Assembly: GCA_004296815.1 (NCBI GenBank)
Contig: SCVT01000382.1
Coordinates: forward strand, 1-9,362
DNA: 9,362 nt
Reading direction: 5' to 3'
DNA from: Reyranella sp.
GTDB lineage: Bacteria; Pseudomonadota; Alphaproteobacteria; Reyranellales; Reyranellaceae
Positions 1 to 6,856 of this stretch are shown here, one piece after another. The notes under the pieces were generated by a model that ran no database searches, had not been told where the DNA came from, and was given only the letters and a program-made list of their open reading frames with translations. Position numbers and translations under genes: made by a program. Numbering within the stretch: position 1 is the stretch's first letter; each line of letters starts with the position of its first letter.

Positions 1-768
1 TGGTCGGACATCAAGGAGATGAGCAGCAAGGTCATCGCCGTCACCGACAACGACAAGGCCAAGGCGGCGAAGCTCTCCAAGGAGCTGGCGCTGGAATTCT
101 TCGCCATGCGCGACAAGACGCAGCCGCCCTACGTCACGCTCGACGCGGCGATGTCGCGCGTCTCCTCGCACAACCTGCCCAAGCCCATGGTGCTGGCCGA
201 CGTGTCGGACAATGCCGGCGGCGGGGCGGCCTCCGATTCGACCTTCATCCTGCAGGCGCTGCTCGACAAGAAGGTGAAGGACGCCGCGATCGCGATGTTC
301 TGGGATCCCGGTGCCGTGAAGCTCGCCTTCGAGGTCGGCGAGGGCGCCGAGCTCGATATCCGCCTCGGCGGCAAGCTCGGGCCGCAGTCCGGCCCGCCGA
401 TCGATGCGCGCGCCCAGGTCATCAAGCTCGAGAAGGACGTCACCATCCAGTTCGGTGGCAGCCGCAAGGGCACCAACCCGATCGGCGATGTCGCTGCCCT
501 GCAGATCGAGGGCGTGACGGTGATCGTCAACACCAAGCGCAGCCAGTGCCACAGCCTCGACTGCTTCACCAAGCTCGGCATCGATCCTTCCCAGAAGAAG
601 GTCGTGGTCGTGAAGTCGATGCAGCACTTCCATGCCGCCTATGCCCCGATCGCCAGCGAGGTGGTCTATGTCGCGGCCCCCGGGGCGCTGGTGCCGGACT
701 GGTCGCTGCTTCCCTACACCAAGGCCGACAAGACGCAGTGGCCGTTCGTCGCGAACCCGCACGCATGA
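1..768 (+). CDS. M81 family metallopeptidase (MlrC-like), C-terminal part, cut by window edge
   Basis: The reading frame is open from base 1 (W-S-D-I-K-E before the first visible ATG at 19), so this is the last 255 residues of a longer protein rather than a 249-residue gene. Visible M81/MlrC C-terminal-domain hallmarks are 'VLADVSDNAGGGAASDST' at about nt 193-246 (family pattern D-x-x-D-N-x-G-G-G-x-x-x-D), 'GPQSGPPI', and the closing block 'VVVVKSMQHFHAAYAPIA' then 'APGALVPDWSLLPY'. In the family, MlrC hydrolyses linearised microcystin peptides, while most homologues have unknown substrates. The zinc-binding N-terminal half lies upstream, outside the window, so catalytic residues cannot be checked. 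No membrane segment is visible in this part. The stop overlaps the start of the RidA-like gene by 4 bases (ATGA), which indicates translational coupling. The family call is firm; the substrate is unknown. Confidence 0.9.
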   Translation, partial: WSDIKEMSSKVIAVTDNDKAKAAKLSKELALEFFAMRDKTQPPYVTLDAAMSRVSSHNLPKPMVLADVSDNAGGGAASDSTFILQALLDKKVKDAAIAMFWDPGAVKLAFEVGEGAELDIRLGGKLGPQSGPPIDARAQVIKLEKDVTIQFGGSRKGTNPIGDVAALQIEGVTVIVNTKRSQCHSLDCFTKLGIDPSQKKVVVVKSMQHFHAAYAPIASEVVYVAAPGALVPDWSLLPYTKADKTQWPFVANPHA

Positions 769-1223
769 GGACGCTCGCTCTCCTCGCCATCGTGCTCGCT
801 TCGGGGACCGCCGCGGCACAATCGCCAAACGGCGTGCGCACGCTCTCCCCGCCCGGCGCGATCAAGGTCGAGGGCACCTGGAGCCTCGGTGCGCGGGCCG
901 GCGACTTCGTGTTCGTGGCCGGCATGCAGGGCGTCGATCCGGCGACCGGCAAGCTGGTGCCCGATCCCGAGGGCCGCATCCGCCAGGCCTTCGCCAACCT
1001 CCGCCACATCGCGCAGTCCGAAGGGGCGAGCCTGCAGGATTGCGTGCGTCTCACCATCTACGTGAGCGACCTCGCCAAGGTGGCGCCGCTGGTCGACAAG
1101 GTGCAGGCCGAGCTGTGGGGCAAGCCGCCCTACCCGCCGCGCACCATGTTCGAGGCCAAGCGCCTGTTCGACGACGACATCATCGAGATCGACAGCGTCT
1201 TCTACGCCCCGCAGAAGCGCTGA
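765..1223 (+). CDS. RidA/YjgF/YER057c/UK114 family protein with predicted signal peptide
   Basis: This is a 152-residue protein. I chose the ATG at 765 because it overlaps the upstream stop as ATGA and begins a clean Sec-type signal peptide, MRTLALLAIVLASGTAAA, with likely cleavage before Gln19. An upstream in-frame ATG exists but would read through the peptidase gene in another frame. The mature part is one RidA domain: 'GDFVFVAGMQGVDPATGKLV' (about 46-64), 'QAFANLRHIAQSEGASLQDCVRLTIYVSD' region (74-102) and the active-site block P-P-R126-T-M-F-E-A. R126 aligns with the substrate-carboxylate-binding Arg105 of E. coli RidA, and E141 in 'IIEID' with Glu120. The usual 'SGQ' is 'AGM' here and the usual Cys107 is Met128, so it may not be a standard 2-aminoacrylate/imine deaminase. 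Family RidA proteins are normally cytosolic trimers; export would be atypical. It lies in an operon with the M81 peptidase. Confidence 0.9.
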   Translation: MRTLALLAIVLASGTAAAQSPNGVRTLSPPGAIKVEGTWSLGARAGDFVFVAGMQGVDPATGKLVPDPEGRIRQAFANLRHIAQSEGASLQDCVRLTIYVSDLAKVAPLVDKVQAELWGKPPYPPRTMFEAKRLFDDDIIEIDSVFYAPQKR

Positions 1224-1225
1224 AT

Positions 1226-1256
1226 CGCCCTGAAATGCCGGTATTTCAGGGCGTTT
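1226..1256 (+). terminator. Candidate intrinsic terminator after the peptidase–RidA operon
   Basis: A perfect 11-base inverted repeat (CGCCCTGAAAT at 1226-1236 and ATTTCAGGGCG at 1243-1253) with a 6-base loop GCCGGT begins two bases after the RidA-like stop codon. The stem is followed by only TTT before ACAG, so the U-tract is short. It may be a weak or Rho-assisted terminator, or a 3'-end-stabilising hairpin. Position right after an operon end supports a terminator role. Confidence 0.65.
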
Positions 1257-1282
1257 ACAGCGGCGGGGCTGGTTGGTATGTT
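1254..1282 (+). promoter_or_regulatory. Probable sigma70-type promoter of prs
   Basis: A -35-like TTTACA (1254-1259, one mismatch to TTGACA) is separated by exactly 17 bases from a -10-like TATGTT (1277-1282, four of six to TATAAT). The -10 is preceded by TGG, an extended -10 TGn element. Predicted transcription starts near 1289-1290, giving a leader of about 50 bases before prs. The -35 box begins on the T residues that end the upstream terminator hairpin, so the two elements overlap. This is inferred by motif matching only. Confidence 0.5.
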
Positions 1283-1293
1283 CCGCCGCGTCG

Positions 1294-1320
1294 CGGCCGG
1301 GGGTGGCCGTTTTCTCTTTT
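1294..1320 (+). terminator. Small terminator-like hairpin in the prs leader (possible attenuator)
   Basis: A 5-base G/C stem, CGGCC (1294-1298) with GGCCG (1305-1309) around a GGGGGT loop, is followed by TTTTCTCTTTT (1310-1320). The shape is that of an intrinsic terminator, but the stem is short. It lies downstream of the predicted prs promoter and 18 bases before the prs ATG. If functional it would act as an attenuator or as a second terminator for readthrough from the upstream operon. No competing antiterminator stem was obvious. Confidence 0.25.
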
Positions 1321-1338
1321 GAGATCAACGGCTTAGCC

Positions 1339-2271
<933 letters not shown>

Positions 2272-2287
2272 GAGATTTCGAGAGATC

Positions 2288-2317
2288 CGGCGATGGGCAC
2301 CCCTGGAGGCCACGCCG
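2288..2317 (+). other. Intercistronic hairpin between prs and rplY
   Basis: CGGCG-A-TGG (2288-2296) can pair with CCA-CGCCG (2310-2317), an 8-base-pair stem with one bulged A and a 13-base loop, inside the 86-base spacer between prs and rplY. No T-run follows, so it is not an intrinsic terminator. It could be a processing or stability element, or a place where L25 expression is adjusted. It could also be chance in G/C-rich DNA. No clear promoter was seen in this spacer. Confidence 0.2.
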
Positions 2318-2345
2318 CGATGAGAGAGAGCAACAGTTCAACCTT

Positions 2346-2350
2346 AGGAG
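2346..2350 (+). promoter_or_regulatory. Strong Shine-Dalgarno of rplY
   Basis: AGGAG at 2346-2350 sits 7 bases before the ATG at 2358. It is the best ribosome-binding site in the operon, clearly better than that of prs or pth, and it fixes the rplY start. High translation fits a ribosomal protein downstream of a catalytic gene in the same transcript. Confidence 0.85.
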
Positions 2351-2357
2351 ATGTGAG

Positions 2358-3092
2358 ATGGCAGAGACGACAAAGGTCGTCGCGAAGGCAAGGGACCGGG
2401 CCGGCAAAGGGGGCGCCCGTTCCAGCCGTCGTGATGGACTGATTCCCGCCGTGATCTACGGCGACAAGCAGCCCCCGGTGATGATCGCGGTCGAGCCGAA
2501 ATCGATCGAGCGCGAGCTTCACAAGGAAGGCTACTTCAACCACCGGCTCAAGATCGCCGTGGACGGCAAGGACTTCGACGTCCTGCCGCGCGACGTGCAG
2601 GTCGATCCGGTGACGGACAAGCCTCTGCATCTCGACTTCCTGCGGATCGGGCCCGGCTCGGTCATCAGCGTGCAGGTCCCCGTCCACTTCAAGAACGAAG
2701 CGGCGTCTCCCGGCATCAAGCGCGGCGGCGTGCTGAACGTCGTGCTGCACGAGATCACCGTGCGCACCAAGGCCGACTCGATCCCGGAATATTTCGAGGT
2801 CGACCTGACCGGCCTCGAGATCGGTCACTCGGTCCACATGTCGACGCTCGCGATTCCCGAGGGCGTGCGCGTGGTGACCCGCGACAAGAACGCCACCGTG
2901 GCGTCGATCGCCGCACCGACCGTGGTGCGCGAAGCGGCGGCCCAGGCGGCGGCCGATGCGGGCGCTCCGGCGGCTGCCGATGCGGCGGCCGCTCCGGCGG
3001 CGGGTGCGGCTCCGGCGGCGGGCGCTGCCCCGGCGGCGGGTGCTGCGGCTCCGGCGGCAGGCGGCAAGGCGCCGGCTCCGGCGAAGAAGTAA
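2358..3092 (+). CDS. rplY: 50S ribosomal protein L25/general stress protein Ctc, with Ala/Pro/Gly-rich tail
   Basis: This 244-residue protein is the long (Ctc/TL5-like) form of L25, which binds 5S rRNA in the central protuberance of the large subunit. The N-terminal 5S-binding domain covers about residues 5-95, including 'RSSRRDGLIPAVIYG' (21-35) and 'DVLPRDVQVDPVTDKPLHLDFL' region (74-95). The C-terminal beta domain covers about 96-188 ('VPVHFKNEAASPGIKRGGVL', 'GHSVHMSTLAIPEGV'). From 191 on the chain is a low-complexity tail of A, P and G with repeated APAAGA units, ending G-G-K-A-P-A-P-A-K-K. Short E. coli L25 (about 94 residues) lacks both the second domain and the tail. The strong Shine-Dalgarno fixes the start. 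It lies 86 bases after prs and 9 bases before pth, an arrangement common in alphaproteobacteria. The tail's function is unknown. Confidence 0.97.
   Translation: MAETTKVVAKARDRAGKGGARSSRRDGLIPAVIYGDKQPPVMIAVEPKSIERELHKEGYFNHRLKIAVDGKDFDVLPRDVQVDPVTDKPLHLDFLRIGPGSVISVQVPVHFKNEAASPGIKRGGVLNVVLHEITVRTKADSIPEYFEVDLTGLEIGHSVHMSTLAIPEGVRVVTRDKNATVASIAAPTVVREAAAQAAADAGAPAAADAAAAPAAGAAPAAGAAPAAGAAAPAAGGKAPAPAKK
2991..3065 (+). repeat. 18-base imperfect tandem repeat within the rplY 3' end
   Basis: Four copies of an 18-base unit of the type GCTCCGGCGGCGGGTGCG start at 2991, 3009, 3027 and 3048, with an extra GCG codon before the last. Each encodes A-P-A-A-G-A or a close variant (the last is A-P-A-A-G-G). 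Differences are mainly at third codon positions. The array is an 18-base in-frame repeat, so copy-number change would alter tail length without a frameshift. Confidence 0.9.
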
Positions 3093-3101
3093 GCGTTTCC
3101 G

Positions 3102-3740
3102 ATGCTCTTGCTGGTCGGCCTCGGCAACCCCGGGCCGCGCTATGCGGGGCATCGGCACAACGTGGGATTCATGGCGGTGGACGAGATCGTCCGCCGCCGT
3201 GTCTTCTCTCCCTGGCGCACGCGATTCAACGGCGAGGTGGCCGAGGGACATCTCGGCGGCGAGCGCATCATCGCGCTGAAGCCGATGACCTACATGAACG
3301 AATCGAGCAAGGCGGTCGGCGAAGCCGTCCGCATGCTCAAGATCCCGCTCGACCGGGTCGTGGTGTTCCACGACGAGCTCGACATCGCGCCCGGCCGGGT
3401 GCGCATGAAGAAGGGCGGCGGTGCCGGCGGCCACAATGGGCTGCGCGACATCGACGCCCATGTCGGCAAGGACTATCGCCGCGTGCGCATCGGCATCGGC
3501 CACCCGGGCCACAAGGATCTCGTGCTGCACTGGGTGCTGCGCGACTTCGAGCCGGACGAGCGTGACTCGCGGACCGGCTGGGTACCGAAGGTGCTGGACG
3601 CGCTCGCTGAGGAGTCGGCGCTGCTGGTCGAGGGCGGCGCCAGGGGCGACGAGAAATACATGAGCCGGGTGGCGCATCTCGCGCCGCCTCCCGATCTTCC
3701 GGCCCGCCTCGATATCAAGGGCGCAGCCAGCAAAGAGTAA
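3102..3740 (+). CDS. pth: Peptidyl-tRNA hydrolase
   Basis: This 212-residue cytosolic enzyme cleaves the ester bond of peptidyl-tRNAs that drop off stalled ribosomes, recycling tRNA. The Pth signature is intact: '[21 protein letters not shown]' region at 3-23 with Asn9 and catalytic His19 (His20 in E. coli), '[10 protein letters not shown]' (60-69) with Asn66, '[12 protein letters not shown]' (87-98) with Asp91, and '[13 protein letters not shown]' (105-117) with His111 and Asn112. It is slightly longer than the typical 190-200 residues, with a C-terminal extension rich in Ala, Pro and charged residues (from about 185). The ATG at 3102 gives the exact family N-terminus and is 9 bases after the rplY stop. 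No clear Shine-Dalgarno is seen, so translation probably depends on coupling to rplY. It follows the L25 gene, an order often conserved in bacteria. Confidence 0.98.
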   Translation: MLLLVGLGNPGPRYAGHRHNVGFMAVDEIVRRRVFSPWRTRFNGEVAEGHLGGERIIALKPMTYMNESSKAVGEAVRMLKIPLDRVVVFHDELDIAPGRVRMKKGGGAGGHNGLRDIDAHVGKDYRRVRIGIGHPGHKDLVLHWVLRDFEPDERDSRTGWVPKVLDALAEESALLVEGGARGDEKYMSRVAHLAPPPDLPARLDIKGAASKE

Positions 3741-3743
3741 AAG

Positions 3744-4841
3744 ATGGGTTTCAATTGCGGAATCGTCGGCCTGCCCAATGTCGGCAAGTCGACCCTGTTC
3801 AATGCGCTGACCGCCACGCAGGCGGCGCAGGCGGCCAACTACCCGTTCTGCACCATCGAGCCGAACGTCGGCCGTGTCGCCGTGCCCGATCCGCGCCTCG
3901 ACAAGCTCGCGGGCATCGCAAGCTCGGCGAAGATCGTGGCGACGCAGCTCGAGTTCGTCGACATCGCGGGCCTGGTGAAGGGCGCCTCGAGGGGCGAAGG
4001 ACTCGGCAACCAGTTCCTCGGCAACATCCGCGAGGTCGACGCGATCGCCCACGTGCTGCGCTGCTTCGAGGATGGCGACGTCACGCACGTGAGCGGCAAG
4101 GTCGATCCGGTGAGCGACGCCGAGGTCGTCGAGACGGAGCTGATGCTGGCGGACCTCGACAGCCTCGAGAAGCGCCTGCCCAACCTCGAGAAGAAGGCCA
4201 AGGGCGGCGACAAGGAATCGGCGGCCGAGGTGCCGGTGGTGAAGAAGGCGCTCGAGGCGCTGCGCGACGGCAAGGCCGCCCGCGAAGCCTCGATCACCGA
4301 CGAGGAGCGCCCGGTCTTCGCCCGCCTGCAGCTCATTACGGCGAAGCCGATGATGTACGTGCTGAACGTCGAGGAAGGCTCGGCCGCCACCGGCAACGCC
4401 CACAGCGCCAAGGCCGAAGCCTGGGCCAAGCCGCGCGGCATGCCGTCGGTCGTGATCTCGGCGGCAATCGAGGCCGAGGTGGCGCAGCTGCCGGCCGAGG
4501 ACCAGGCCGAGTACCTCTCCTCGCTCGGCCTCAAGGAGACCGGTCTCGCCCGCGTCGTGCGTGCGGGCTACGCGTTGCTCGACCTCGTGACCTTCTTCAC
4601 GGTCGGCCCGAAGGAGGCGCGCGCCTGGACGGTGCGCCGCGAGGCCCGCGCGCCCGAGGCGGCCGGCGTCATCCATACCGACTTCGAGAAGGGCTTCATC
4701 CGCGCCGAGACCATCGCCTACGACGACTACGTGACGCTGAACGGCGAAGCCGGCGCCCGCGATGCCGGCAAGCTACGCCTCGAGGGCAAGGACTATCCGG
4801 TGAAGGACGGAGACGTCTTCCACTTCCGCTTCAACGTCTAG
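3744..4841 (+). CDS. ychF: Ribosome-associated ATPase YchF (Obg-family, OLA1-like)
   Basis: This 365-residue protein matches the usual family length (about 363-367). The Walker A/G1 motif is 'GLPNVGKST' (9-17), the switch/G3 region is 'DIAGLVKGAS' (73-82), and the nucleotide-specificity region is 'NVEE' (208-211), in place of the NKxD of true GTPases, consistent with ATP preference. Leu77 follows DIAG where classical GTPases carry the catalytic residue, as in the hydrophobic-substituted (HAS) NTPases. A coiled-coil-like segment lies at about 128-180. The C-terminal TGS domain spans about 282-364 ('FFTVGPKEARAWTVR', 'VIHTDFEKGFIRAE', 'YPVKDGDVFHFRFNV'). YchF binds ribosomes and is linked to stress responses and leaderless-mRNA translation in E. 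coli. The start is 3 bases after the pth stop, with AAAGAG (3732-3737) inside pth as ribosome-binding site. It is the last gene of the operon and converges on phoX. Confidence 0.98.
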   Translation: MGFNCGIVGLPNVGKSTLFNALTATQAAQAANYPFCTIEPNVGRVAVPDPRLDKLAGIASSAKIVATQLEFVDIAGLVKGASRGEGLGNQFLGNIREVDAIAHVLRCFEDGDVTHVSGKVDPVSDAEVVETELMLADLDSLEKRLPNLEKKAKGGDKESAAEVPVVKKALEALRDGKAAREASITDEERPVFARLQLITAKPMMYVLNVEEGSAATGNAHSAKAEAWAKPRGMPSVVISAAIEAEVAQLPAEDQAEYLSSLGLKETGLARVVRAGYALLDLVTFFTVGPKEARAWTVRREARAPEAAGVIHTDFEKGFIRAETIAYDDYVTLNGEAGARDAGKLRLEGKDYPVKDGDVFHFRFNV

Positions 4842-4844
4842 GCG

Positions 4845-6737
4845 TCACGACCCGATCACGCCGCCGTCCTTCTTGGTGATCACCAGCACCGAGGGACGCG
4901 GTGGCTCGCCGGCCTTGAAGTCGGGCCAACGCGTGGCCGGCGTCTCGAAGGTCGAGCCCTTGCCCTCGCCGGGATGCTGGATCGCCAGGAACAGCGTGCG
5001 GTCGTCCGGCGTGAAGATCGGCCCGCAGACCTCGGCTCCCTTGGGAGCGGCGAAGAACTGCCGCGTCAGTGCACGGCCGGGTCCGGCGACATCGCAGGCA
5101 TAGAGCCCGTCGGCGATGCCCGCAGTCTCGCCTGAATCGGTTGCGATCCAGAGCCGTCCCTTGCTGTCGAAGGCCACGTTGTCCGGACAGGTCAGCCAGC
5201 CATCGGCTGACGTGGCCGGGTTGTACTTCGTGCCCTCGTCCTTGGCGGGATCGCCGCCGGCGATGACGATCTCCCAAGTGCCCCCGGTCGAGGCATGGTC
5301 GCCGTCCTTGGGCGCGAACTCGAGGATATGGCCGTGGTCGTTCTTGGCTCGCGGGTTGGCGGGATTGACCTGCTCTGGCTTGCGCGCACCGTTGTTGCTG
5401 AGGGCCACGTAGACGCGGCCGTTGATCCGGTTCGGTTCGATATCCTCAGGCCGGTCCATCGGCGTCGCTTTCAGGAGGTCGCCGGCACGGCGTGCACCGA
5501 TCACCACGTCGGCCTGGCTCGTGAAGCCGTTCTCTGCCGTCAGTGGCCCCTGGCCATGCACCAGCGGCAGCCACGTCATCGCACCGCCCTCGTCGAAGCG
5601 CGCGACGTAGAGCGTGCCCTCGTCCAGCAGGTCGCGGTTGGCCGCCCGATCGTTCGGGTTCCACGGCTTCGCCGTCACGAACTTGTAGACGTACTCGAAG
5701 CGTGAATCGTCGCCCATGTAGCAGACGATCCGCCCATCCTTCGCAACCGCGTGGTGGCAGCCCTCGTGGGCGAAGCGGCCGAGCGCCGTGCGCTTCACCG
5801 GCGTCGACTGCGGATCGTAGGGGTCGATCTCGACGATCCAGCCGAAGCGATGCGGCTCGTTCGGCTCCTTCTCGAAGTTGAACCGGTCGAAGTATTTACC
5901 CCAGGCATAGGCGATGGTCCGGCCGATCCCATAGCGCTTGGCCAGCGCCTGCTCTGGGTGCTTCGCCTGGTCGCCCGTGAAGTAGAAGTAGAAGTTCTCC
6001 TCGCAGGTCAGCCACGTGCCCCACGGCGTCTCGCCGCCGGCGCAGTTGTTGAACATGCCCAGCACTTGCTTGCCGTCGGGATCGGCCGAGGTCTTCATCT
6101 TGGCGTCGCCCGCAGCGGGGCCCGCGATGCGCATCGGCGTGTTGGCATCGATGCGGCGCGCGTAGCGGCTGCCGTCGATCACCCTCCACCGCCGGCCCTC
6201 GCGCGCGATCTCGAGCACCGCGCCGCCGTGAGCCGCCATCTCCAGCTCCGTCTGCGGCTGGTCAGCGCGCAGGCGCGCGTCGCGGCCTTCGCCGATGCCC
6301 GCCAGCATCAGGTTGGAGTTGGTGTATTCGTGGTTCACGACCAGCAGGAAGCGATCGCCAGACGTGCTACCGGCTGGCAGCGGGTGCAGGCCGAGGAAGT
6401 CGTTGTTGTAGCCGAACTGGAGCTTCTGCCCCTCGGCCGTCAGCTTGTGCGGATCGAAGGCCGGTGCGCCGGGCAGCATGGGATCGCCCCAGCGGATCAG
6501 CACCTGTACTTCGTAGTCGTCCGCCACATGGTGCGTCGGGTCGTTGACGTGCGGCACCTCCTTGAAGGTGAACGACGAGGGCGAACCGCTCTGCGCTCTG
6601 GCCGCCGCGCCAGCGATCGCCGCGAGCGCGGTTCCCGCGAGGCCCGCCAGCGCACCTCGGCGCGACAGCCGCCGCTCGATCAGCTGGCCGATCGTAGGCT
6701 CCGGCCCCGGATCGCGATCGTCTTCGGAGATATCCAT
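4845..6737 (-). CDS. phoX: PhoX family (DUF839) alkaline phosphatase, Tat-exported
   Basis: This 630-residue protein is typical of PhoX, a monomeric periplasmic phosphatase that releases phosphate from organic esters and uses Ca and Fe cofactors on a six-bladed propeller. A twin-arginine signal, L-S-R26-R27-G-A-L (24-30), is followed by a hydrophobic Ala-rich stretch ending ARAQ (about 46-49). The roughly 24 residues before the RR are usual for this family. Hallmarks include 'VVNHEYTN' (133-140), 'NCAGGETPWGTWLTCEEN' (231-248), whose Cys245 should be the iron-ligating Cys, 'GWIVEIDPYDP' (299-309), 'GRFAHEGCHHA' (320-330), 'YMGDDSRFEYVYKF' (340-353), 'WLTCPDNVAFDSKGRLWIATD' region (514-534) and 'CGPIFTPDDRTLFLAIQHPG' (571-590). 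GAGG lies 5 bases before the ATG. It is divergent from the phytase-like gene and convergent with ychF, only 3 bases apart. Possible Pho-regulon control is inferred. Confidence 0.94.
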   Translation of the reverse strand: MDISEDDRDPGPEPTIGQLIERRLSRRGALAGLAGTALAAIAGAAARAQSGSPSSFTFKEVPHVNDPTHHVADDYEVQVLIRWGDPMLPGAPAFDPHKLTAEGQKLQFGYNNDFLGLHPLPAGSTSGDRFLLVVNHEYTNSNLMLAGIGEGRDARLRADQPQTELEMAAHGGAVLEIAREGRRWRVIDGSRYARRIDANTPMRIAGPAAGDAKMKTSADPDGKQVLGMFNNCAGGETPWGTWLTCEENFYFYFTGDQAKHPEQALAKRYGIGRTIAYAWGKYFDRFNFEKEPNEPHRFGWIVEIDPYDPQSTPVKRTALGRFAHEGCHHAVAKDGRIVCYMGDDSRFEYVYKFVTAKPWNPNDRAANRDLLDEGTLYVARFDEGGAMTWLPLVHGQGPLTAENGFTSQADVVIGARRAGDLLKATPMDRPEDIEPNRINGRVYVALSNNGARKPEQVNPANPRAKNDHGHILEFAPKDGDHASTGGTWEIVIAGGDPAKDEGTKYNPATSADGWLTCPDNVAFDSKGRLWIATDSGETAGIADGLYACDVAGPGRALTRQFFAAPKGAEVCGPIFTPDDRTLFLAIQHPGEGKGSTFETPATRWPDFKAGEPPRPSVLVITKKDGGVIGS

Positions 6738-6783
6738 CCCATCCTCGTCTCAGCACATCGCCGTTTCATTTTGGTGTCGGCGA

Positions 6784-6801
6784 CCGTCAGCAAACTGTAG
6801 C
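6784..6801 (+). promoter_or_regulatory. PHO-box-like direct repeat in the divergent phoX/phytase-like spacer
   Basis: Two 7-base half-sites, CCGTCAG (6784-6790) and CTGTAGC (6795-6801), are separated by CAAA. They are offset by exactly 11 bases, as in the PhoB-binding consensus CTGTCAT-N4-CTGTCAT. Matches are 5 of 7 and 4 of 7, so the motif is degenerate. The orientation reads toward the phytase-like gene. The -10 that should follow is poor (TGTAGT at 6810-6815 is the best seen). Support comes mainly from the spacing and from both flanking genes being exported phosphoesterases. Confidence 0.3.
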
Positions 6802-6814
6802 GCCGGCACTGTAG
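6795..6814 (+). repeat. CTGTAG direct repeat, 14-base spacing
   Basis: CTGTAG occurs at 6795-6800 and again at 6809-6814, separated by CGCCGGCA. The first copy is also the second half-site of the PHO-box-like element. The 14-base offset does not fit PhoB spacing, so it could be a different regulator's site or chance. Confidence 0.35.
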
Positions 6815-6843
6815 TCCCCGACCGGTAAACGACCAAACGGGGA
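6815..6843 (+). other. 5'-leader hairpin overlapping the Shine-Dalgarno of the phytase-like gene
   Basis: TCCCCG (6815-6820) is complementary to CGGGGA (6838-6843), with a 17-base loop. The right arm is most of the gene's likely Shine-Dalgarno (GGGGAGA, 6839-6845, 11 bases before the ATG). Pairing in the mRNA would hide the ribosome-binding site. The stem is six base pairs, five of them G-C, with a fairly long loop, so stability is modest. Confidence 0.25.
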
Positions 6844-6856
6844 GACCCTCACGAAC

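Noticed and set aside
744..756. GTTCG-TCG-CGAAC small hairpin just before the RidA-like start
   Set aside because: The stem is five base pairs with a three-base loop inside the coding end of the peptidase gene. It is expected by chance in G/C-rich DNA.
1273..1338. TTG start giving prs a 22-residue N-terminal extension
   Set aside because: The extension would overlap the predicted promoter -10 and resembles nothing in the family. The ATG at 1339 gives the standard Prs N-terminus.
2293..2442. A 49-codon plus-strand frame starting in the prs–rplY spacer and overlapping the rplY start
   Set aside because: It could be a leader peptide, but it has no good ribosome-binding site and most of it is out-of-frame rplY sequence. 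Nothing in the peptide suggests an attenuator.
4874..4885. Twelve-base palindrome TGGTGATCACCA near the 3' end of phoX
   Set aside because: It is a perfect palindrome without a loop, encodes part of the conserved V-L-V-I-T-K stretch, and is followed by no T-run, so neither terminator nor operator is supported.
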